DNA of 38,995 nt. It comes from an uncultured Collinsella sp. GTDB lineage: Bacteria > Actinomycetota > Coriobacteriia > Coriobacteriales > Coriobacteriaceae. The notes under the pieces are model-generated. The model did no database searches and was not told the DNA's origin. It saw only the letters and a program-made list of their open reading frames with translations. Position numbers and translations under genes: made by a program. This document shows positions 14,575 through 22,031 of the stretch, in pieces. The stretch spans positions 1 through 38,995 of the forward strand of contig UQZL01000019.1 in the NCBI GenBank assembly GCA_900545605.1, read 5' to 3'. Position 1 is the stretch's first letter, and every line of letters starts with the position of its first letter.

Positions 14575-15804
14575 ATGGATCGAAACGAACTCGACCCCAG
14601 CGTCCCCAGCGCCACGGAGGTCAAGAAGATCCCCCTCATCATTAAGGTGTACGCCGTCCTGTGCATCCTTTCCGGCGTGGGCACGCTCCCGTCGGTCGCT
14701 GCCTTTATGTGGCAGGTCATCACGGCACTTGTTAACGGCAACGCCACCGAAAAGCTCGGCGACAACACGCTCGTCGCAGTCGGCCTTATCGTCGCCGGCA
14801 TCATGCTCTCTGCGGCAAGTGCCGTCATCCTAATCATCTTTGGCCTGGACCTTATCAAAAACCAGCGCCGCAACGCCGCCCGCCTGTCCTACATCCTTAT
14901 TGCATTCACCGTCGTCGAGCTTTTGGTCGACGTGATGCTCCAGGGCATCGGGCCCTTCCTGCTGCGTCCCGCGATCCAGCTCGGCATCCTCGTTGCACTT
15001 TCGGCAACCGTCGACCCCACGCTGCGCCAGGAGCGCGAACTGCAGCGCCGCCTGCAGGAGATGCTCGACCGCGACGCCGCCGCCGAGGGCATGCTCGGCC
15101 GCGATGAGACCGGCGAGGGCTACATCAAGCTCAACTACTTCAACCTGTTCTGGGTATTCTTCGTCTGCTGCATACTCGGCCTAATCGCCGAGGACATCTG
15201 GCACATGACGGTCGACGATCCCGGCGTCTACCAGGATCGCGCCGGCATGCTGTTTGGTCCCTTCAGCCCCATCTACGGCTTTGGCGCCGTGCTCATGACC
15301 ATGGTGCTCAACCGCTTCTATAAAAAGAACCCCATCATCATTTTCCTGGTGAGCGCCCTGCTCGGCGCGAGCTTTGAGGTTTTCGTGGGCTGGTTTATGC
15401 AGACCTCGTTCGGCGTGGTCTCGTGGAGCTACTCGCACATGAAGCTCTTTGGCATGCCCGACCCGCTCGCCGTCCTTACGGGCGGTCGCACCTGCACGGG
15501 CTTCGCCTGCCTTTGGGGCCTGGGTGGCCTTATCTGGATCAAGCTGCTGCTGCCAAGGCTACTCAAGCTCATCAACATGATTCCGTGGAAGAGTCGCTAC
15601 TCCGCCACCGTCATATTCACCATCATCATGCTGGTCGACGGTGTCATGACGCTGCAGTCGCTCGATTATTGGTATCAGCGCGTCAACGGCACGGAGCCCG
15701 ATATTCCCGTCGCGCAGTTCTACGGCAAGTACTTTGATAACGAGTACATGGAAAACCGCTTCCAGAGCATGACCATGAGCCCCAAGGATGCGACGCGCGT
15801 GTAG
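14575..15804 (+). CDS. CmpB-type membrane protein (putative ABC-transporter type IV)
   Basis: A 409-residue membrane protein. Residues 20-145 form four hydrophobic helices, a charged linker (QERELQRRLQEMLDRDAAAEG, in parts) follows, and the C-terminal half carries the PF06541 CmpB signature: IAEDIWH, GMLFGPFSPIYGFGAVL, GASFEVFVGWFM, LTGGRTCTGFACLWG. The family is named a putative ABC-transporter type IV, but its function is not established. GAGAAAGG lies before the ATG at 14575. The gene is transcribed on its own, divergent from purF, from the promoter at 14520-14548 and ends at the hairpin at 15838. Confidence 0.82.
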   Translation: MDRNELDPSVPSATEVKKIPLIIKVYAVLCILSGVGTLPSVAAFMWQVITALVNGNATEKLGDNTLVAVGLIVAGIMLSAASAVILIIFGLDLIKNQRRNAARLSYILIAFTVVELLVDVMLQGIGPFLLRPAIQLGILVALSATVDPTLRQERELQRRLQEMLDRDAAAEGMLGRDETGEGYIKLNYFNLFWVFFVCCILGLIAEDIWHMTVDDPGVYQDRAGMLFGPFSPIYGFGAVLMTMVLNRFYKKNPIIIFLVSALLGASFEVFVGWFMQTSFGVVSWSYSHMKLFGMPDPLAVLTGGRTCTGFACLWGLGGLIWIKLLLPRLLKLINMIPWKSRYSATVIFTIIMLVDGVMTLQSLDYWYQRVNGTEPDIPVAQFYGKYFDNEYMENRFQSMTMSPKDATRV

Positions 15805-15837
15805 CGTCACGCAATGCCGAGATTATCCAACGCACAG

Positions 15838-15880
15838 AAAAGCCCGCTGGCGACTGATGAACTGCCAGTGGGCTTTTTGT
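15838..15880. terminator. Bidirectional terminator
   Basis: Stem AAGCCCGCTGGC with GCCAGTGGGCTT (one mismatch), followed by TTTTTGTT on the plus strand and by TTTTC on the minus strand. It lies between the convergent CmpB-like and MoaE-like genes and would serve both. Confidence 0.85.
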
Positions 15881-15901
15881 TGGCGAGTGCCGCTGCCGGC
15901 C

Positions 15902-16321
15902 TTATGCCTCGCGCTCGACCTCGCTCACACACTCATTTTTGATGGTACCGACAAGCGCCTGCAGCGCATCAACCACGTGCGGGCGAATGTCTCCGCCAAT
16001 GAGCACGAGCATGATGTCGTCACCCACGGAAAGCTCGCCGCTTGCCAGCCACACGCGCACATAGCCGATGCCCGACATCGCACGCGTTGCCTCGATAGCC
16101 GATTGAACTTTCGCGGCATCGAAGCCGAACACCATACCGCCCACCTTATGTCCGGGCGCCACGCCGTCGGTCTCGACCCCGCGTACCTCGGACTTAGGCG
16201 TCGCGCGCACCACGCCGTTATGTGTCAGATACATACCGCACGCAGGTGCCGACGAATCGACCTTGGCCTCGCGCAGCCAAGCATCAATCGAAGGCATCGT
16301 TTTGCCGTTCTCAAGCATCAT
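15902..16321 (-). CDS. MoaE-like protein (divergent molybdopterin synthase subunit)
   Basis: A 139-residue protein that resembles MoaE, the large subunit of molybdopterin synthase, which adds sulfur to precursor Z. Matching parts are the early NGVVR, the helix VQSAIEATRA, the strand-turn GYVRVWLASGELSVGDDIMLVLIGG and the C-terminal helix with TIKNECVSEVE, where one catalytic Lys would lie. The typical TRAPFWKKE end is missing, so the second Lys and the aromatic residue are not evident. No moaA, moaC or moaD is nearby. AGGGAG precedes two adjacent ATGs (16321 and 16318); the second has the better spacing. Function as a true synthase subunit is uncertain. Confidence 0.6.
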   Translation of the reverse strand: MMLENGKTMPSIDAWLREAKVDSSAPACGMYLTHNGVVRATPKSEVRGVETDGVAPGHKVGGMVFGFDAAKVQSAIEATRAMSGIGYVRVWLASGELSVGDDIMLVLIGGDIRPHVVDALQALVGTIKNECVSEVEREA

Positions 16322-16385
16322 TTCTCCCTTACCGTCATCGAGTAGCCAATTTGGAACGGGGCTTTTTTAGCTACTCTCGAACAAC

Positions 16386-17390
16386 TTATTCCTCGACCGA
16401 CGTGAGCACCATGACGGCACGCGTGTTGCTCAGCGATAACGAACGACAGGTAACAAGCGTTACGACCTTGGTTGCCGAAGCGGCACGATCGGTGGCATCG
16501 CTCGCCACGGCAGAGGCACCGTCGAGCATCTTGGACAGATAGTTCTTGAGCCCGTCATCGCCCTCAAAATTGGGCGTGCGAGCCTTGGCATACGTGTCCT
16601 CGACAACTTTGGTCGCCAGTGGTCGCAGCTTATACGTAGCATCCCGTGTGATGTAATACACAAACTCGATGCTATCGAACGTCGCCTGGTCGGTGGTGTC
16701 CGAAATCACGTTGAACATCGACCCGTCGTTCATATGGTGGCCGTAGATCGTGGTCTGCTGGTCAACCATTCCCGGCGCGGTATCATCACTATCCAAGAAA
16801 ATGGCACCGGACGCGTTAGATGTACCGTCAAACAGCGTGTTGAGGTATTTGGAGTTGTTGTTGGTCTGCACCACGGGATAGTTGATGTTGGTTCCCGGCA
16901 CATAAATCCAACCCACAATCTCGGGGTTTGTCTGAGCAAGCGCATCGAAGTCGATAATCGGCACGCCGCTGGCGTCCTGATCGCTTACATATTGCTTCTC
17001 GATTTTCTGGTACGAATCGCTTGCTTGCTTATAGCCAATCTGAGCATTGATAAAGATAGCGGCGGCGGCGACAATCAGACCGATACCCACGATAATGAGC
17101 AGAATAGGAATGATGGAGCGGCGCTTTTTACGCGGCGGCTCAGTGTAGCTGGACGCCGCGCCGCTCGTTTGCCTCGGCGTCCGGGCCTGCTTCTTTGCCG
17201 TGCCATATGACGAAGGGCGATACGCAGCCGGCGTATCCTGGCGGCGATGGGACGCCGGTGTCACGGGGCGCGGCGCGCGCGGCTGCTGAGGAGAGGATGT
17301 CCGACCCTGCCGTGCCGCATGGGCAGCACCCGGCTTCGACGGATCGGGAATCTGAGAAGCCTTGAATCGTTTTCCCTGATAGTCGGACAT
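16386..17390 (-). CDS. Sortase, class B type
   Basis: A 334-residue membrane-bound transpeptidase that cuts a sorting motif and joins the protein to the cell wall. Residues 1-90 are cytoplasmic, rich in Pro, Arg and Ser; one transmembrane helix is at 92-114. The catalytic domain carries His218 (IYGHHMNDGSMF), Cys315 (TLVTC) and Arg324. The INYPVVQ and FLDSDD stretches and the long insert before TLVTC fit class B. Start ATG at 17390 has AAGGAGAG just upstream. It is 35 nt after purE, so probably in one transcript. A possible client is the LATTG protein at 537, but class B enzymes often prefer other motifs. Confidence 0.88.
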   Translation of the reverse strand: MSDYQGKRFKASQIPDPSKPGAAHAARQGRTSSPQQPRAPRPVTPASHRRQDTPAAYRPSSYGTAKKQARTPRQTSGAASSYTEPPRKKRRSIIPILLIIVGIGLIVAAAAIFINAQIGYKQASDSYQKIEKQYVSDQDASGVPIIDFDALAQTNPEIVGWIYVPGTNINYPVVQTNNNSKYLNTLFDGTSNASGAIFLDSDDTAPGMVDQQTTIYGHHMNDGSMFNVISDTTDQATFDSIEFVYYITRDATYKLRPLATKVVEDTYAKARTPNFEGDDGLKNYLSKMLDGASAVASDATDRAASATKVVTLVTCRSLSLSNTRAVMVLTSVEE

Positions 17391-17425
17391 GGCTCTCCTT
17401 ATACTGCGGTGAAACGGCGGAACGC

Positions 17426-17890
17426 CTAGGCGTCGGCCATCTCCTGCTTCATCTTCTCGATAACCTTGCGGTACTCGGGGTCGCAAGCGCCCAGAATCTG
17501 CGTGGCGTAGATGGCGGCGTTCTTGGCGCCGTTGATGGCAACGCAGGCCACGGGCACGCCCGAAGGCATCTGCACCATCGACAGCAGCGAATCCATGCCG
17601 CCCAGGTCACTCGTCTTCATAGGCACGCCGATGACCGGCAGCGGCGTAAAGGCAGCCACGACACCACCCAGGTGAGCGGCCTTGCCGGCGGCGGCGATAA
17701 TCACTTTGATACCGCGATCGGCAGCAGTCGAGGCCCACTCGTGGACCTTCGCCGGCGTGCGGTGTGCGCTCGCAATGACGAGCTCATAGGGCACACCAAG
17801 CGCCTCGAGCTCGGCGGTGCAGCCTTCCATAACGCCCAGATCGGACTTGGAGCCCATGATAATCCCGACAACCGGCTTTTGATCTGCCAT
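17426..17890 (-). CDS. purE: 5-(carboxyamino)imidazole ribonucleotide mutase
   Basis: A 154-residue cytoplasmic enzyme that rearranges N5-CAIR to CAIR in purine synthesis. GSKSD at 13-17 and SAHRTP at 41-46 form the nucleotide site; AAAGKAAHLGGVVAA follows. The length fits class I PurE, which needs PurK, but no purK lies in this window. ATG at 17890 has AGGAGG 9 nt upstream; a TTG two codons earlier is too close to that site. The next gene is the sortase, an unrelated function. Confidence 0.95.
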   Translation of the reverse strand: MADQKPVVGIIMGSKSDLGVMEGCTAELEALGVPYELVIASAHRTPAKVHEWASTAADRGIKVIIAAAGKAAHLGGVVAAFTPLPVIGVPMKTSDLGGMDSLLSMVQMPSGVPVACVAINGAKNAAIYATQILGACDPEYRKVIEKMKQEMADA

Positions 17891-17985
17891 AAACAAAGAC
17901 CTCCTGTTGAGAGCGGTGACGCGGCCAATCCGCGACCCTTAACTACTGAGAGTAGTATAGCTGCTCCCGTCCCTGCGGTCTTTGT

Positions 17986-18073
17986 GGCGCTTCGCGGGCG
18001 GGCCAGGCTTTATCTTCACTCCGGTTGCTTCGCAAAGTCGTTCAGATAAAGCCTGTCCCGCCCGCGAAGCGCC
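17986..18073. repeat. 30-bp inverted repeat, REP-like
   Basis: Arms of 30 nt (17986-18015 and 18044-18073) pair with a single mismatch around a 28-nt loop. The arms are GC-rich outside (GGCGCTTCGCGGGCGGG) and end in CTTTATCT; the right arm carries CCTGTCCC. It is the longest palindrome here and lies in a gene-free 330-nt stretch upstream of purE and downstream of the toxin gene. Confidence 0.85.
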
Positions 18074-18161
18074 CTGCGACCTACCGGGGATTGCTATGAC
18101 GTACGTTGGCTGATGAATTGGAAGGAAAGGTCAACGGAGGCTGAAGGCAATTGGTTCAGCG

Positions 18162-18191
18162 AAAAACCCTGACGAATCTAATTCGTCAGGG
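18162..18191 (-). terminator. Terminator of the toxin-antitoxin operon
   Basis: Perfect 11-nt arms (CCCTGACGAAT at 18167-18177, complement at 18181-18191) with a 3-nt loop, followed by TTTTT on the minus strand, 36 nt after the toxin stop codon. Confidence 0.85.
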
Positions 18192-18226
18192 CCCCACCAA
18201 CGCTCACTCGTCGTTCATCGTTAAAG

Positions 18227-18577
18227 CTAGATATTCTCTTCCGCCCATTTCTCGAAATCGAGTTCTCGTCTCTGAGCAGTTCGGTAGACTTCCATGTCTT
18301 CGCGAGCGCCTACCACTACGATGGCCATCTTTTCTTTAATTCTGATGAGGCGGTACACGATTCGAATGCCACTTCCCCTGAGCTTGATCTTCATAAAGCC
18401 AGTCAAATCCGTACCTGCCTTGTTTCCAAGAGGCTTGCCGAATCCACCTTCGTTCTGCGGCAATGGGTTCGTTCTGATTTTTTCTATAGCCTTAAGGACG
18501 ATCTTTCGTTGGGAGCCGTCCAGACGCTTAATATCCTTGAGAGCATCCGGGTAGAAAGCGACTTCGTACCCACTCAT
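18227..18577 (-). CDS. RelE/ParE-family toxin
   Basis: A 116-residue small basic protein of the RelE superfamily, whose members mostly cut mRNA at the ribosome (RelE) or hit gyrase (ParE). Visible features are the N-terminal YEVAFYPDALKDIKRLD helix, GFGKPLG, the strand MKIKLRGSGIRIVYRLI, and the final IVVVGARED. The ATG at 18577 overlaps the stop of the antitoxin by four bases (ATGA). The base composition is lower in GC than the neighbouring purine genes, which suggests horizontal arrival. Confidence 0.88.
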   Translation of the reverse strand: MSGYEVAFYPDALKDIKRLDGSQRKIVLKAIEKIRTNPLPQNEGGFGKPLGNKAGTDLTGFMKIKLRGSGIRIVYRLIRIKEKMAIVVVGAREDMEVYRTAQRRELDFEKWAEENI

Positions 18578-18894
18578 TCAAACTCGACCTCATCCATCTG
18601 ATCGAGTTCGTCCTGGCTCACACCCAGCTCTTCCATAACATCAGACAGGGAAACAAGCGCATCGTCACTTGCCACAGCCATTCTCTTAAGCGCCAACGTT
18701 AACAAGGTGAGGTCCTCCTCCGCTTGCTTCGCTTCCCTATATTCATCGGGTGTAACAATCACAAACGCTGGCTTGTTGTGTTTGAGAACCACAACAGGAT
18801 TGTCGTCCCCAACCTTCGAAAATGCAGCCGAGCCCTTACCGTGGCTGAAATCGCTAATTGGAACAAGGTTGTCGAGCATCTGCAAAGCAGGCAT
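18574..18894 (-). CDS. Phd/YefM-type antitoxin
   Basis: A 106-residue antitoxin. The N-terminal part (LVPISDFSHGKGSAAFSKV, then PVVVLKHNKPAFVIVTPDEY) is the Phd/YefM DNA-binding fold. The acidic C-terminal tail (SQDELDQMDEVEFE) would wrap the toxin. AGGAGG is 5 nt before the ATG at 18894. It is the first gene of the pair and should repress its own operon, with or without bound toxin, through the palindrome at 18907-18934. Confidence 0.88.
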   Translation of the reverse strand: MPALQMLDNLVPISDFSHGKGSAAFSKVGDDNPVVVLKHNKPAFVIVTPDEYREAKQAEEDLTLLTLALKRMAVASDDALVSLSDVMEELGVSQDELDQMDEVEFE

Positions 18895-18906
18895 ACATAC
18901 CTCCTA

Positions 18907-18934
18907 AAAATGAATTCTTTTTCGAATTCATTTT
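18907..18934. promoter_or_regulatory. Toxin-antitoxin operator
   Basis: Perfect 11-nt arms (AAAATGAATTC at 18907-18917, complement at 18924-18934) around 6 nt lie directly upstream of the antitoxin ribosome binding site. An AT-rich GATAAAAT on the minus strand overlaps its outer edge and could be the -10. This is where a YefM-type antitoxin would be expected to bind. Confidence 0.65.
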
Positions 18935-19108
18935 ATCATTCTTTTTTGCTATATTGTACCGCGCAACCGAAACAACCTTTTTAGAATACGAATCCGAGCT
19001 TAGAATGACTGTTGGCCCTCGCACCGCCCTTGCCTCTTTTATTACGTCAAGTGGTATACAGCGAAGCAAAATGGCGATCTAAAGTGCGCGGCACTCGCCT
19101 CGCATCGC

Positions 19109-19153
19109 TACAAAAAACAAACTGCTCCCCACCCACTCGGGCAAGGAGCAAGC
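19109..19153 (-). terminator. Terminator of the esterase gene
   Basis: On the minus strand GCTCCTTGCCC pairs with GGGTGGGGAGC (one bulged or mismatched position) and is followed by AGTTTGTTTTTTG, about 75 nt after the esterase stop. The 330 nt between the esterase stop and the antitoxin start otherwise hold only the TA promoter and operator. Confidence 0.65.
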
Positions 19154-19226
19154 CTCATTTTTAATCAGACTGAGAACCACGAATGCAGAAACACAGGCGA
19201 CTTCAGTCCCTTATCGCCGAGAGACG

Positions 19227-20294
19227 TTATTGTGCAGCCATTTCTTTAAGCTTCTCAGCCATCAACAAACACACGTCTTCCGATTGCGGGTACACGCCAA
19301 AATGATCGAAGAAACCATGGTCACATCCGGCATATTCGATGACCTCGACATCGATTCCTGAAGACCGTAATTTTGTAGCCCATTTTTCATCGGGGATACG
19401 AAGCGGATCGTATTCGGATGTCACGATAGTCACCGGGGGGAAATCAGTGCAGTCCTCAAGCATTAGCGCAGAAATCAACGGGTCATGAGGAGACATTTTT
19501 CCGTGTGCACAAAGTTCGACCATCGGGCCGTCCGAATCGCGAAGATGGTCGATGCGAAAACGCGCAACGTCCTCTTGATCGGCTATCGCAGGAAAATCCT
19601 CATATCCCTCGCCCTGTTCGCCCGCAAGGTCGACTTCAGGATAGATTTCGAAGGCATGGGCTACAGCTCCAGCACCCCTGAGCTGAACACACGCATTAGT
19701 AAGGCTTCCTCCTGCGGAGTCGCCGGCGACCATTATTTTATGAGGATTGATTCCGAGATCCCCGGCATGCTCGCACACATAATCAAGAGCAAGAACGCAA
19801 TCCTCGATCTGCCCGGGAAATGCCGTCTCCGGCGCCAAGCGGTATTCTGGATAAACCACCACTGCACCAGACTTTTCGGCGATGAACTCGAGCTGATGTT
19901 CAAATTGCAGAACATTCCCCGCCATAAACGCGCCGCCATGCAGGTAAACAAGCGCTGGACTTGCCTTCTTATGATTTGGTGGCGTCCAGACGAATAAATC
20001 TATATAGCGATCGGCCGCCTCCATGAGGATCTCATCGCGCTGAACCTCACCATCGAGTAGGCGGTATGTCGGCTTATCCGGGCGATGGCGCATTCCAATA
20101 AGGCTCGTCCAGCTCGGAGACATGCTAACATTCCGCATCTTCTTGCGAGATACCTCGAGAATTCGTGGGTCAAGCACATGCTCTCTTTCATCATCAGGAA
20201 CCGGACGAATTTGAACCTCGAGCCCCCTCTTCTCGGTTATAAACGAGCGACCGGAGATGGCGCCAATCAACGCCTCGTCGTATTGTCTGCCCAT
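19227..20294 (-). CDS. Alpha/beta hydrolase, HSL-family esterase
   Basis: A 355-residue esterase of the hormone-sensitive-lipase family. The oxyanion motif HGGA is at 119-122. The triad is Ser193 in GDSAGG, Asp296 in SEYDPLR and His326 in CDHGFFD. No signal peptide is seen, so it acts in the cytoplasm on short acyl esters. GAGAGGGG precedes the ATG at 20294. It is divergent from the GntR regulator and next to a PTS cassette, which suggests removal of acyl groups from an imported sugar; that link is inferred. The sequence is less GC-rich than the purine genes. Confidence 0.9.
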   Translation of the reverse strand: MGRQYDEALIGAISGRSFITEKRGLEVQIRPVPDDEREHVLDPRILEVSRKKMRNVSMSPSWTSLIGMRHRPDKPTYRLLDGEVQRDEILMEAADRYIDLFVWTPPNHKKASPALVYLHGGAFMAGNVLQFEHQLEFIAEKSGAVVVYPEYRLAPETAFPGQIEDCVLALDYVCEHAGDLGINPHKIMVAGDSAGGSLTNACVQLRGAGAVAHAFEIYPEVDLAGEQGEGYEDFPAIADQEDVARFRIDHLRDSDGPMVELCAHGKMSPHDPLISALMLEDCTDFPPVTIVTSEYDPLRIPDEKWATKLRSSGIDVEVIEYAGCDHGFFDHFGVYPQSEDVCLLMAEKLKEMAAQ

Positions 20295-20347
20295 CTTAAA
20301 TCCCCTCTCGGCGATAACGCCAAATCGATATTTCCATAACTTTTGAG

Positions 20348-20364
20348 ATAACGGCTTATGATGT
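20348..20364. promoter_or_regulatory. Degenerate copy of the PTS operator core
   Basis: ATAACGGCTTATGATGT matches the centre of the 38-bp palindrome (23337-23353) at 13 of 17 positions. It lies between the divergent esterase and GntR-type genes, 54 nt from each start codon, a natural place for autoregulation. Confidence 0.45.
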
Positions 20365-20418
20365 CCTCAGTTGTCGTATATCTATGTACTAAAGAAACTG
20401 AAGACCAAGGGGTCCACC

Positions 20419-21174
20419 ATGCCTGCAGCAAAAGACGAGCTCACTCAGCCAGAGCTTCTCTATCAGACCGTTGAAAACGATATCCTCAAGAAAATAGTTT
20501 CTGGCGAACTCCCCGGCGGCAGTCAGATTCCCACCGAAACCGAGCTTTGCAAGCAATACAAAGTAAGCAGGATCACCGTAAGACGCGCCGTACAGAATCT
20601 CATTGACCAAAACTTGCTCTACCGCCTGCGAGGCAAGGGAACATTCGTAAACCCATCGAAGCTCACCCTGAAACGAGGAACAAGCACCATTTTCAATTTG
20701 AGCTCCGACCCCCAATACGGCGATAAAACAACCAAGTCCATCTTGGAAACAGGCTTGATCAAGGCTGATGCCCACATTGCACGGGAGCTCAAAATTGACA
20801 ACGGAACCGTAGTGCAACGAGTTGCGCGCTTGGTTTATATCGAAAATGCCCCCTGCGCCATCGACACCGTTTATGCAACGCAGGGCACTCTGCCCGGACT
20901 ACTGGAGCTTCTCACAGACAATGCCAGTCTTTTCGACCTGATCGCCAACCATTACAGCATCGCAACCGGTATTGAGAAGCTCAAAATCACCGCAGGAATA
21001 GCGGGGCTCCAAGAAGCAAACCTTCTCGGTTATATCGTTGGAGCCCCCGTGAGCGTTGTCGAGCACGTCACATATGCCTGCGATGAAATGCCGCTCCACT
21101 ATTCAAAAACCGTTTGGCGAGCAGACGCATCGTCCTTCGAGTTCAGCATCTCAAAAGATGGACGCCTTCTCTAG
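20419..21174 (+). CDS. GntR/HutC-family transcriptional regulator
   Basis: A 251-residue regulator. The winged helix-turn-helix spans about 13-79 (GGSQIPTETELCKQYKVS, RITVRRAVQNL, LRGKGTFV), and a UTRA ligand-binding domain covers about 95-245. Members respond to sugars or sugar phosphates and usually repress neighbouring transport genes. AAGGGG lies before the ATG at 20419; a TTG-initiated 16-residue extension is unsupported. It is convergent with the PTS genes, and its stop codon shares the CTAG tetranucleotide with that of EIID. Confidence 0.93.
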   Translation: MPAAKDELTQPELLYQTVENDILKKIVSGELPGGSQIPTETELCKQYKVSRITVRRAVQNLIDQNLLYRLRGKGTFVNPSKLTLKRGTSTIFNLSSDPQYGDKTTKSILETGLIKADAHIARELKIDNGTVVQRVARLVYIENAPCAIDTVYATQGTLPGLLELLTDNASLFDLIANHYSIATGIEKLKITAGIAGLQEANLLGYIVGAPVSVVEHVTYACDEMPLHYSKTVWRADASSFEFSISKDGRLL

Positions 21175-22031
21175 CCCAAAATCCCCAGGACGCCGAGCAC
21201 AATACCCGCAGCGAGAATGCCCACAATCTGCCAAATAATTTTGACCTGTTTCTTATTGCAAAGACACATGATCCCGAACGCGCAGAGCGGCAAAAGAGCC
21301 GGGAATATCCCATCGAGCGTTTCCTGCAACTTAAACGCGGTGTCGCCGAAGTTAAGAGCGAGCGGAGTGGTAACTGCAACGGTGGTCGCCACCATTCCAC
21401 CAACTACCATTAGTCCCACAATCGCCAGGCCGGACGTAACTTTGTGCATTACATCAGAATCGTTCAGCTTCGAAATCATGCCACTGCCAAGCGAATAACC
21501 ATACTGAAGCCCAAACCAGCGGATCAGGATCGTTGGGACATTATAAAGAAGCAGGAACAGGATTGGGCCGAGCAGACTGCCCGAAAGGCAAAGTCCTGTC
21601 ACAACGCCCGTCGCAATCATGCGAAGCGTACTGGCAATCAGTGAATCTCCAATACCGGAAAGCGGAGCCATAAGCGATGCTTTCATGGCGTTAATTGAGG
21701 CGGTGTCAAAGTCCTGATTGTTGGCGTTCTCCTCCTCCATGGAGGCCACAATGCCGGCGACCAGAGGATTAAACGTAACTTGAATATTGTAGAACTCAAG
21801 ATGACGCTTATATGCCTCGATCCGGTCTTCAGGCTTATCGTATAACCGCTTGATTACCGGAATCATGTCGTAGCAGAAACCAACGTTCATTTGTCGGTCA
21901 AAGCTCCACATGATGTTGAGTGGAAAGCTACGCCAAAATAACGCCTTTAAGTCTTTCTTGGTTATTCTCTTATCGGTCGATTTATTTGACTCCGGCGAGA
22001 GCTCAAGAACATCATTAGAATTCGTTGTCAT
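21171..22031 (-). CDS. PTS EIID, mannose family
   Basis: A 286-residue membrane subunit of a mannose/sorbose-type PTS transporter, which works with EIIC to pass sugar through the membrane. Family marks: KKDLKALFWRSFPLN, then MNVGFCYDMIPVIKRLY, FNPLVAGIVASMEEENAN and MAPLSGIGDSLI, with hydrophobic helices toward the C-terminus. The ATG at 22031 has AAGGAGG before it and overlaps the end of EIIC by 17 nt. It ends with a TAG that overlaps the oppositely directed stop of the GntR gene, with no terminator between. Confidence 0.94.
   Translation of the reverse strand: MTTNSNDVLELSPESNKSTDKRITKKDLKALFWRSFPLNIMWSFDRQMNVGFCYDMIPVIKRLYDKPEDRIEAYKRHLEFYNIQVTFNPLVAGIVASMEEENANNQDFDTASINAMKASLMAPLSGIGDSLIASTLRMIATGVVTGLCLSGSLLGPILFLLLYNVPTILIRWFGLQYGYSLGSGMISKLNDSDVMHKVTSGLAIVGLMVVGGMVATTVAVTTPLALNFGDTAFKLQETLDGIFPALLPLCAFGIMCLCNKKQVKIIWQIVGILAAGIVLGVLGILG

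Noticed and set aside
16339..16380. Hairpin between the sortase and MoaE-like genes as a terminator
   Set aside because: The arms GAGTAGC and GCTACTC pair, but the loop is long and no T-run follows the stem in either direction.
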